Below are positions 53,019-60,337 of a stretch of 64,000 nt of DNA, in pieces. The notes beneath the pieces were generated by a model that was not told the DNA's origin, made no database searches, and saw only the letters and a list, made by a program, of their open reading frames with translations. Location: assembly GCA_028284675.1 (NCBI GenBank), contig JANQRI010000048.1:15839-79838 (forward strand), in the 5' to 3' direction. Source of the stretch: Gammaproteobacteria bacterium. GTDB taxonomy: Bacteria > Pseudomonadota > Gammaproteobacteria > HTCC5015. The position numbers and the translations under genes are program-made. Position 1 is the stretch's first letter; each line of letters opens with the position of its first letter.

Positions 53019-55826
53019 ATGGCCGGCTTGCGCAGCACTCTCATCCTGCTTTGTCTGCTGATAACGGCCTGCAGCGCACCACCGCAAAAACCGTCGCTGC
53101 GCGATATCGACACCACCGGCAGCCTTGAGAAAAAATCACCTGTATTTATAAAGCCCAAAACAGAAGCAGAGGTCAGAAAGGCTTATGCAGACTATCTCGA
53201 GCACGCCACCCAGGATGATAACTCGCGACTGGCAGCGATCAATCGCCTTGCAGAGCTAGAGTTTGAGCTCAGCAGCAAACTGCTGGAAGAGCAAAAAAAC
53301 ATTGAATCCGGCGATCCGGAAGGAATCGATGAAAAGCTCTACAATGCCAGGCTTAATAAAACCATACAACTATTGAGCACTTCGCTGCGCGATTACCCCA
53401 AGGCAAAAAACAACGATAAAATTCTTTATCAAATCGCCAAAGCCTATGATCAAAAAGGCGATTACAAAAAAATGATAAAACACCTGCGCAGGCTAACCGA
53501 AAAATACCCAAACTCCCCCTATTATATCGAAGCACAATTCAGACTCGCTGAAGAAGCTTTCAGCAGAGGCGATTACATTAGTGCCGAAGACGCGTACACC
53601 GAGGTTATCAGCTCGCCGAAAAGTGATATTTTTTACGAGAAATCATTATTTAAACGCGGCTGGTCACGATACAAACAACAGCTTTATCTGGAGTCAGTCG
53701 ATGATTACCTGGAAGCGCTGCTGTACCACGAATTTGGCGACTATGACAAACTCGGCAAATCCGAAAAAGAACAGTTTGAAGAATACTTTCGTGCAATCGG
53801 GCTGGCTTTTTCATATCTTGGCGGCGCCGAGCAACTTCACGAGTACTTTAAAAACGATCCGGACTTTAAATACGCTTATCATGCCTATTCAACCGTAAGC
53901 GATATATACCTGAAACAGGAACGGTATTCCGATGCAGTTGCAACACTGGATCAGTTCATAAAACACAACCCCGGGTCCGAAAACCTTCCAAACGCCTACC
54001 TGAAGACTATCGAAATCTGGCAAAAAAGCGGTTTCACAAACAAGTTACATAGCGCGATAGAAGACTTATATTTAAGCTTTAATCCCAGAGCAAACTATTG
54101 GCGGATCGAAGAAGACCCCGGCAAAAGAAAAAACGTGCTTGATTCACTGCGGAAATACGTATTACTCAGCGCAGAATACTACCACTATAACTATCAGAAA
54201 AAACGCAAATCACTGGACCTTAAAGGTGCAGAGCTATGGTACCGCCGTTTCATAGAGAGCTTTCCGGCATATGTACGCAAAGACAATATTTATTATCTCT
54301 ACGCGGAATTGCTTACTGATGCGAAAAAATACACCGAAGCACTCAAATATTACGAACGGGCCGCATTTGACGGCGATTTGATTTTGCACAAAGAAGCCGC
54401 TTACGCAAGTGCGGTATTAACCAACAAACTCTACAATCAAACAAAAAAAGAAGATCAGAAAAACGTCTGGTTGAGAAAGCACATCAGATACTCGTTGCTC
54501 TTTAGCGCACTATACCCCAGTGACAAACGTTCAAATACCACGATTCTACATGCTTCAGAACTGGCATTCGCATCAAAGCAATACCAAAAAACCATCGAAC
54601 TGGCCGATCTTGTCACAGGTTCAGCTGACAACAAGACCGCTTACAATGCCAATATGCTGAAAGCGCAGTCTTATTTTAAGCTGAATAAGTTCGGTGAAGC
54701 CGAAGCGATATATACAGACCTGCTGCAATCGAAAAGCCTGGGCAAAAAGCAGCAGCGCAAGTTACAGGACAGCCTTGCCGTATCCATTTATCGCCAGGCC
54801 GAAAACGCCATCTCAAATAATGACGCGGCAGCCGCCGGCCAGCATTATGCACGCATATCATCAGTAACACCGAAATCAGAAATTGCCGCAACCGGCTTAT
54901 ATGATGCGATCGCATTATCAATGAAAAACAATAACTGGGATAAAGCGATTTATGATATCAAGCGCTTTCAGTCACTGTATCCGAAAAACAAACTCAGCAA
55001 AGATGTGACTAAAAAACTCTCAGTTGCTTACCTGAAGTCAGGACGGGACATACAGGCCGCCGGCGAATTCGAAAAAATATCGGCTTTTGAGAAAGACAAA
55101 GAACTCAAAATGGCCGCACTATGGCAGGCTGCCGAGTTGTATGAAGCACAGGAAGACCGTGCATCGGCAATACGCTCTTACCGGGACTATGCAAAATCCT
55201 TTAAACGGCCTTTTCCGCAAAATATGGAAGCCATGTACAGGCTGACCGGCCTTTACAAAGCTGCGGGCGAAACACAAAATGCAGATTACTGGAGAAATCA
55301 GATTCTCAATACCGACAAACGCGCATCCAAAAAACTCAAAACCGACAGAACCAAGTTTATCGCGTCACTCGCAATCATTGATCTGGCGAAAAACAAGCAC
55401 CTGGAGTTCAGCAAGCACAGGCTGGTAGAACCGTTAAAAACCAATTTGCGCAAAAAGAAAAAAGCGATGCAGGATGCGGTTAAACTCTATGGCCAGGCAT
55501 CTGTTTACGGTGTTTCAGAGATAACCACCGAAGCGACATATTCCATCGCCAGCATTTATAACGATTTCAGCCAGGCATTGCTCGACTCCGAACGACCGAA
55601 AAATCTCAATGCCGAGGAACGTGAGCAATACGATATTTTGTTAGAGGACCAGGCATTCCCATTTGAGGAAAAAGCAATAGAGTTCTTTGAAACCAACCTT
55701 GCGCGGGTAAAAGACGGCACATACAACGAATGGATCCAAAAAAGCCATGCCGAGCTTAAGAGCCTGTTCCCGGTGCGTTATAAGAGAGAGGAAAAAATAG
55801 ATGTTTATATCCCGGCTTTGCATTAG
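53019..55826 (+). CDS. Large TPR lipoprotein
   Basis: A 935-residue protein starting with a lipoprotein signal peptide: 'LILLCLLITACSAPP', with lipobox ITAC and lipidation at Cys18 counted from the chosen ATG. An in-frame GTG four codons upstream exists, but the ATG one base after the previous stop is preferred. The body is a chain of TPR and Sel1-like helical repeats from about residue 100 to 850, with units such as 'ILYQIAKAYDQKGDYKKMIKHLRRL' (key A-x-A-Y-x-x-x-G-x-Y) and 'AQFRLAEEAFSRGDYISAEDAYTEV'. Such large TPR lipoproteins occur beside ExbBD/AgmX genes and resemble the Glt-type components of gliding machines. This is inference from architecture, not from a sequence search. Confidence 0.75.
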   Translation: MAGLRSTLILLCLLITACSAPPQKPSLRDIDTTGSLEKKSPVFIKPKTEAEVRKAYADYLEHATQDDNSRLAAINRLAELEFELSSKLLEEQKNIESGDPEGIDEKLYNARLNKTIQLLSTSLRDYPKAKNNDKILYQIAKAYDQKGDYKKMIKHLRRLTEKYPNSPYYIEAQFRLAEEAFSRGDYISAEDAYTEVISSPKSDIFYEKSLFKRGWSRYKQQLYLESVDDYLEALLYHEFGDYDKLGKSEKEQFEEYFRAIGLAFSYLGGAEQLHEYFKNDPDFKYAYHAYSTVSDIYLKQERYSDAVATLDQFIKHNPGSENLPNAYLKTIEIWQKSGFTNKLHSAIEDLYLSFNPRANYWRIEEDPGKRKNVLDSLRKYVLLSAEYYHYNYQKKRKSLDLKGAELWYRRFIESFPAYVRKDNIYYLYAELLTDAKKYTEALKYYERAAFDGDLILHKEAAYASAVLTNKLYNQTKKEDQKNVWLRKHIRYSLLFSALYPSDKRSNTTILHASELAFASKQYQKTIELADLVTGSADNKTAYNANMLKAQSYFKLNKFGEAEAIYTDLLQSKSLGKKQQRKLQDSLAVSIYRQAENAISNNDAAAAGQHYARISSVTPKSEIAATGLYDAIALSMKNNNWDKAIYDIKRFQSLYPKNKLSKDVTKKLSVAYLKSGRDIQAAGEFEKISAFEKDKELKMAALWQAAELYEAQEDRASAIRSYRDYAKSFKRPFPQNMEAMYRLTGLYKAAGETQNADYWRNQILNTDKRASKKLKTDRTKFIASLAIIDLAKNKHLEFSKHRLVEPLKTNLRKKKKAMQDAVKLYGQASVYGVSEITTEATYSIASIYNDFSQALLDSERPKNLNAEEREQYDILLEDQAFPFEEKAIEFFETNLARVKDGTYNEWIQKSHAELKSLFPVRYKREEKIDVYIPALH

Positions 55827-56445
55827 GCGAGTGTTCGGCAGCATTCGTCCATTGCTGATTATGACAATGGCAATGGCGCTGCTCGCTGGCTGTGCTGCAC
55901 CTGTGGTAAAAAAAACCGGGCCCGAAACAAATAACCGTATTGCAGCTGACAGGACAACTTTAAAAAAGATCAGCAGCGGCGAGAAAAAATATTACCAAAA
56001 AGCCCTGAAAGAACTTAGCAAAAACAATCTCGGCAAAGCTGAAGCGGCACTGAAAAACCTTATAAAAAAACGCCCCGATCTGGCCGGGCCCTGGGCCAAT
56101 CTGGCTTTAATACATTATCGAAAGAATCGCCTGACAGATGCAGAAAAGGCCGCCAATAAAGCACTTGAGCTTAATCCTGAGCTGCCGCATGCACATAACC
56201 TGCTCGGACTGATCAGCACACGGCAGGGGGAATTCAAACCCGCAGAAAAGCATTACAATAATGCGATTCGCTACGATAATGGTTATGCCAATGCACATTA
56301 CAATCTGGCATTACTTTACGATATTTATTTTCAGGAAATTGAAAAAGCGGTTAAACATTACCGCCGCTATCTGGAAATTATCGACCACAAAGACCAAAGA
56401 ACGGCCGACTGGTTGGAACAACTCGAAAACTCATTAAAGAGCTGA
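55801..56445 (+). CDS. Small TPR lipoprotein
   Basis: A 214-residue lipoprotein with signal peptide and lipobox LAGC ('MAMALLAGCAAPV', Cys31). About four TPR units follow from residue 60 to 190, for example 'AGPWANLALIHYRKNRLTDAEKAANKALELNP' (key W-x-N-L-A-x-x-x-x-x-x-x-x-x-x-A-E-x-A-x-x-x-A-L-E-L-N-P). The gene overlaps the previous one by 26 bases and has GAGAGG nine bases before its ATG. It likely lies on the inner face of the outer membrane as an assembly factor. It resembles PilW-like pilotins in size and layout, but no pilus genes are nearby. Confidence 0.78.
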   Translation: MFISRLCIRRVFGSIRPLLIMTMAMALLAGCAAPVVKKTGPETNNRIAADRTTLKKISSGEKKYYQKALKELSKNNLGKAEAALKNLIKKRPDLAGPWANLALIHYRKNRLTDAEKAANKALELNPELPHAHNLLGLISTRQGEFKPAEKHYNNAIRYDNGYANAHYNLALLYDIYFQEIEKAVKHYRRYLEIIDHKDQRTADWLEQLENSLKS

Positions 56446-56449
56446 ATCA

Positions 56450-56707
56450 ATGAAAAATTTTCTTATGGTTATCGCACTCAATCTGTTAGCGGCTGCTTAT
56501 GCACCTGTATTTGCGCAGGATAAAATTGAGCTTGAGACAACAACGATTAAAGGCAATAAAGAGCTGCCTAAAATACTCTATGTCGTACCATGGAAAGATA
56601 TGGGTGAGTCAAAAAATGCAGAACAAAGGCTGGTACTGCATAGCCTGTTTGGAGATTTGTTCGACCCTGTACAACCGGAAGATACAGGTTTTTATCTGGC
56701 CCCCTAA
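56450..56707 (+). CDS. Small periplasmic protein ending the TPR operon (85 aa)
   Basis: An 85-residue protein with a signal peptide ('VIALNLLAAAYAPVFAQ', cleavage after AFAQ region near residue 23). The mature part begins 'DKIELETTTIKGNKELPKILYVVPWKD' (key I-x-L-E-x-T-x-I-x-G-x-x-E-L-P-K-x-L-Y-x-V-P-W-K), followed by a short tail. I recall similar short proteins beside ExbBD/AgmX/TPR genes in other gammaproteobacteria, but could not check this. It starts four bases after the lipoprotein stop and closes the four-gene operon. The function is unknown. Confidence 0.65.
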   Translation: MKNFLMVIALNLLAAAYAPVFAQDKIELETTTIKGNKELPKILYVVPWKDMGESKNAEQRLVLHSLFGDLFDPVQPEDTGFYLAP

Positions 56708-56759
56708 GTGCCTGCCCAAACTCAGAACCTATATCAAAGCAACCAGCTTTGGTTTTTTA

Positions 56760-57551
56760 CTATGCTCTGCCTGCCGCAAAGGGCCCCGGAAGACTCTTGC
56801 TTTTAGGATTAAACAACTCTACCGGTGTTGCCCGTAACGCCGCCTGTAGCTCGGTGACTTCGGAAATATGCTGACTCAGCAATTCAGAAATATAAGTATT
56901 GGCAGTGCTGTCTTCCATATTGCCGGAGACACTGCCTGGTACATTGTCCTCATACTGGCCAGGCTCGGCATTAACCAGAGCCACGACCGCATCTGACAAT
57001 CTCGATAATGAGCCTTTAAAGCGCGTACAGTGCTCTTCAGCACCGGCAATTTCAACCGGATCACTTTTCTCCAGCATATCGATAAGCACCGCAATCACTT
57101 CCAGCAATACACTGGTCATACTGTCTGTTTCAGACACTTTTGATATATCAGCACCCTGATCCTGCTCCGCCGGAACCTCAGCCACATATTCAACCGGACA
57201 AAGATGTAATAAGGCCCCATAGGCTTTCTCAACTTTACGCTCTATAAGTCCAAGCACATCAGCATAACCGGCATCGATCGCAACCTGTGGGTCCAGAATA
57301 ATCCCATGACTGGCCATAAAGATACCGTGATCCTCCAGCTGTCCGAACGCGGCTTCAATATCAGCTTCGGTAAATTCATGTTCCTGAATACCCTGTTCCA
57401 GATCAGTATTCAATTTATCTTCAAGGTCCATAACCGCATCAAACAGCATATCCTGTGCTTCTACAATATGCTTGACCTGCTCCAGTGAATTTATCAGATT
57501 CGAATTCAACAAAAACGGAAATTCACTTTGATACATTTTTTCGGCGGTCAT
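56760..57551 (-). CDS. Hypothetical acidic protein (263 aa)
   Basis: I do not recognise this protein. It is acidic, predicted soluble and mostly helical, with no signal peptide or membrane segment. The N-terminus is 'MTAEKMYQSEFPFLLNSNLINSLEQ', where the F-P-F-L and helix pattern might be an assembly motif. The middle contains 'IGLIERKVEKAYGALLHLCP'. The C-terminus is Pro/Gly/Lys/Ser-rich ('NPKSKSLPGPFAAGRA'), possibly a flexible tail. A reasonable ribosome site (GAGGTAAG) lies before the ATG. It converges with the TPR operon, and two other unrecognised genes of the same direction lie upstream. Codon use looks like the neighbours, which supports a real gene. Confidence 0.55.
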   Translation of the reverse strand: MTAEKMYQSEFPFLLNSNLINSLEQVKHIVEAQDMLFDAVMDLEDKLNTDLEQGIQEHEFTEADIEAAFGQLEDHGIFMASHGIILDPQVAIDAGYADVLGLIERKVEKAYGALLHLCPVEYVAEVPAEQDQGADISKVSETDSMTSVLLEVIAVLIDMLEKSDPVEIAGAEEHCTRFKGSLSRLSDAVVALVNAEPGQYEDNVPGSVSGNMEDSTANTYISELLSQHISEVTELQAALRATPVELFNPKSKSLPGPFAAGRA

Positions 57552-57643
57552 AATACTTACCTCTGCTGCTGAAAGAAAACGGGTCAGGAGCAGGCCCCCA
57601 CAGCTTTTAACGCCCCCGACCCTAAAACTTACCAGTTCTCAGA

Positions 57644-57883
57644 TTACTCCTGAGACTGACTGATATCCTGGCGCTCGTTTTCCACGACATCTATATTTTT
57701 CTGAACGCCTTCAGAAATAGAGCGCAGTGCTTCCGAACGAATTTGATAATCAAGCAAAATTTCCTGCAAGGCCACTTGTGTGGCAAACGCCTCTTCAAAG
57801 GAAGCGGCAACATCACCGATCAAATCACTGGCCGGAGCACCCGGAGTACCGCCTGTCGGTGGATTTGTTGTTACATCTGTCAT
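57644..57883 (-). CDS. Hypothetical small helical protein (79 aa)
   Basis: I do not recognise this protein. The start at 57883 has a strong ribosome site (GGAGGGG, six bases away); a longer frame to 57916 lacks one. The N-terminal 20 residues are Thr, Pro and Gly rich, followed by a single long acidic helix ('AASFEEAFATQVALQEILLD' and 'SISEGVQKNIDVVENE'), probably a coiled coil. There is no signal peptide. The combination of a disordered head and a long helix is common in secreted filament or needle-type proteins and in chaperone partners. It lies between two other unrecognised genes reading the same way and spaced by 92 and 183 bases. Confidence 0.55.
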   Translation of the reverse strand: MTDVTTNPPTGGTPGAPASDLIGDVAASFEEAFATQVALQEILLDYQIRSEALRSISEGVQKNIDVVENERQDISQSQE

Positions 57884-58066
57884 AGTCCCCTCCAAAAAAA
57901 TCAAGTTGCATGGCAATAGAAAAAATTTTCAATTTGTCGACTCTCAGCTTTAACCGGAGGAGACCTTCTTGCCCCCCAAGAAAACCTCCATCCGGACAAT
58001 GAACCGCAGATAATGCGTTATGCGGTTTTACCTAAAGTACGACATTGCAAGTCTTCTATGGATCTT

Positions 58067-58342
58067 TCACCTGCGAAGCAGGCCATACATCCAAACACTT
58101 CTCTTGGGATCTACTGGCTTCCCGAAAGTGATCGCATCTACCTGACAGCCCTTTAGGATTTTGCTGGCCCCCTCAAGCGGCTGTACTTGCTGATACACTT
58201 CATGGGATATCTGCTGGCCTCCCAAAGAAATGATTTCCGACTCAACAATGGAACGAAGAATATCAACCGCGCTTGCATGATCCAATAACTCAGATGTCCT
58301 ATTACTTTTACCGGATATTTCTATTACTTTTTGCAGGGTCAT
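58067..58342 (-). CDS. Hypothetical protein behind an operator-like palindrome (91 aa)
   Basis: I do not recognise this 91-residue protein. It starts 'MTLQKVIEISGKSNRTSELLDHASAVDILRSIVES', whose key part S-A-V-D-I-L-x-S-I-V-E-S suggests helices, and ends with the basic 'DPKRSVWMYGLLRR'. There is no signal peptide. The promoter region holds a perfect 20-bp palindrome 11-31 bases before the start codon (58354-58373). This fits autoregulation or control by a dimeric repressor, though the protein itself shows no clear DNA-binding motif. The ribosome site is weak. Confidence 0.45.
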   Translation of the reverse strand: MTLQKVIEISGKSNRTSELLDHASAVDILRSIVESEIISLGGQQISHEVYQQVQPLEGASKILKGCQVDAITFGKPVDPKRSVWMYGLLRR

Positions 58343-58818
58343 GTTATGTCTTTAGTAATAGATTTCTATTACTTTTGGTATAGCCCAAATTGAGTCTGTC
58401 TAAACACCCGCAAAGCAGCCGGGTGATTAAAATTTATTTGATGATAAGAGTTGTAAAAGCCGGCTAAAAATACCAAATAATCTTTTTAAACATAGACTAA
58501 AACAAAGTTCTGTATGTTTTTTTTAACTTCTGAAGTACTACTGGAACAGCGGTACCGGTAAAAATACGCACACCGCATCGGCGATAAAAAACCTATACAA
58601 TTCATAAACGCGAAACATCATCATGCTTTTATGCAAGCATAGAACAGGCCCGTATATCCCTTTGGTTATAGAGATAAAATAATAGCGCTTGTTGTCTAGA
58701 CCGGGATTAAAAACAGGCACTTTAGCCTGTGGATAACAGTAAAAAAATTATTTTTTTTAAAAATTTTTTCTTTATTAAGGAAGGAAACAGTACTTAGCCG
58801 GTAAAAATATTTACCCGA
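58343..58818. other. AT-rich intergenic region before rimO
   Basis: These 476 bases hold the palindrome above and then AT-rich sequence with long T and A runs around 58740-58770. A possible frame at 58538-58720 has no ribosome site and unusual composition, and I do not call it. Beyond the palindrome I see nothing I can name. Confidence 0.45.
58354..58373. promoter_or_regulatory. Perfect operator-like palindrome upstream of the 91-residue gene
   Basis: AGTAATAG-ATTT-CTATTACT is a perfect 8-bp inverted repeat with a 4-base spacer, 11-31 bases upstream of the ATG at 58342. The related sequence CTATTACTTTT recurs at 58321-58331 and ATTACTTTT at 58301-58309, inside the coding region. This spacing is typical of a dimeric repressor site. 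Confidence 0.6.
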
Positions 58819-60153
58819 TTATCTGTTTTCGATGAGCCGCCCCAACAAATCATAAGGCCCTGCACTCTCCACATGCACGCTCGCCCATTGCCCTGGCTGT
58901 AATTCAGTCGTTGCTGAATTTTTCTTTATAAAAACATGGCCATCTATTTCAGGCGCATCCGCGCTGCTACGGGCAACAATACGTTCAGGACTGACCTCAT
59001 CAATTAAAACTTCAATATCAGTCCCAACCTTAGACTGTAATCTTTGTGCGCTGATATCAGCCTGCAACTGCATAAACCGCTCCCAACGTTCCTGTTTAAC
59101 TTCCTCAGGCACGTGGTCAGCTAATGCATTCGCCGCAGCCCCTTCTACCGGTGAATATTGGAAGCAGCCGACGCGATCCAATTCAGCCTGCTCCAAAAAC
59201 GCTAACAACTCTTCAAACTCCGCATCAGTTTCTCCGGGAAAACCGACAATAAACGTGCTGCGAATCGTGATATCCGGACACACACCCCGCCATGCGCGAA
59301 TACGTTCCAGATTATTTTGTGCAGCCGCGGGCCGTTTCATGCGCCGTAAAACCGCCGGACTTGCATGCTGAAACGGTATATCAAGATATGGCAACAGCCT
59401 GCCTTCAGCCATTAACGGAATAACCTGATCAACATGCGGGTATGGGTACACATAATGCAAACGCACCCAGACACCCAGGCTGCCCAGGGCCTCACACAAT
59501 TCATACATCCGGGTCTTTAAAGACTGTCCGCGCCAGACATCCTCGCGATATTTAATATCGACCCCATAAGCACTGGTATCCTGCGAGATCACCAACAGCT
59601 CTTTCACACCGGCATCCACCAGGCGCTCGGCCTCAGTCATGACATCGCCAATCGGACGACTGACCAGATCTCCACGCATCGACGGAATAATGCAGAAACT
59701 GCAGCGGTGATTACAGCCCTCGGAAATCTTCAGGTACGCATAGTGTTTGGGCGTCAGCTTAATACCCTGAGGCGGCATTAACTCCAGAAACGGATCATGC
59801 TGCGGCGGCAGATGCGTATGCACTGCATCGACCACCTGTTGATAGGCATGTGGGCCGGTCACACTGAGCACACCCGGATACGACTCACGGATCTCATCGG
59901 CTTTAGCCCCAAGACAGCCGGTCACAATCACTTTGCCGTTCTCGGATAACGCCTCACCGATCGCATCCAGCGATTCGGCTTTCGCTGCATCAATAAAACC
60001 GCAGGTATTTACGATCACCAAATCAGCATCTTCATAGCTCGGCGAGGTCTGATAACCCTCGGCGCGTAACTGCGTCAAGATTTTTTCCGAGTCGACCAGC
60101 GCCTTCGGGCAACCGAGACTCACAAAACCGACTTTGGGCTCCGCCTTGCTCAT
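58819..60153 (-). CDS. rimO: Ribosomal protein S12 methylthiotransferase RimO
   Basis: RimO is a radical-SAM enzyme that adds a methylthio group to Asp89 (E. coli numbering) of ribosomal protein S12. The 444-residue protein has the N-terminal cluster cysteines Cys15, Cys51 and Cys80, the radical-SAM motif 'GCNHRCSFC' (Cys147, 151, 154), and a C-terminal TRAM domain with 'GTDIEVLIDEV' and 'RSSADAPEIDGHVFI'. 'SLGCPKALVDSE' near the start is the RimO-specific version of the MiaB/RimO family signature. Length matches E. coli RimO (441). It is a single gene next to unrelated neighbours. Confidence 0.97.
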   Translation of the reverse strand: MSKAEPKVGFVSLGCPKALVDSEKILTQLRAEGYQTSPSYEDADLVIVNTCGFIDAAKAESLDAIGEALSENGKVIVTGCLGAKADEIRESYPGVLSVTGPHAYQQVVDAVHTHLPPQHDPFLELMPPQGIKLTPKHYAYLKISEGCNHRCSFCIIPSMRGDLVSRPIGDVMTEAERLVDAGVKELLVISQDTSAYGVDIKYREDVWRGQSLKTRMYELCEALGSLGVWVRLHYVYPYPHVDQVIPLMAEGRLLPYLDIPFQHASPAVLRRMKRPAAAQNNLERIRAWRGVCPDITIRSTFIVGFPGETDAEFEELLAFLEQAELDRVGCFQYSPVEGAAANALADHVPEEVKQERWERFMQLQADISAQRLQSKVGTDIEVLIDEVSPERIVARSSADAPEIDGHVFIKKNSATTELQPGQWASVHVESAGPYDLLGRLIENR

Positions 60154-60337
60154 GACTCAATATCCTGCAAAAGGCCGGTATCTTAGCTGATCGCAGCAAA
60201 CGGCTCCAGGCGGAAATGACCACTAACTTTGGTAATAGATATCCGTTTTTTCCGGCAACTCTATAGCCAAAGTTCAATACCCCAGACACGCAGGGTTTGG
60301 CATAGTCGGCATGTTAATTAATATGGCTTAATCGATA

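Noticed and set aside
58538..58720. Minus-strand frame of 60 codons before rimO
   Set aside because: No ribosome site, aromatic- and Cys-rich composition unlike neighbours, and AT-rich surroundings.
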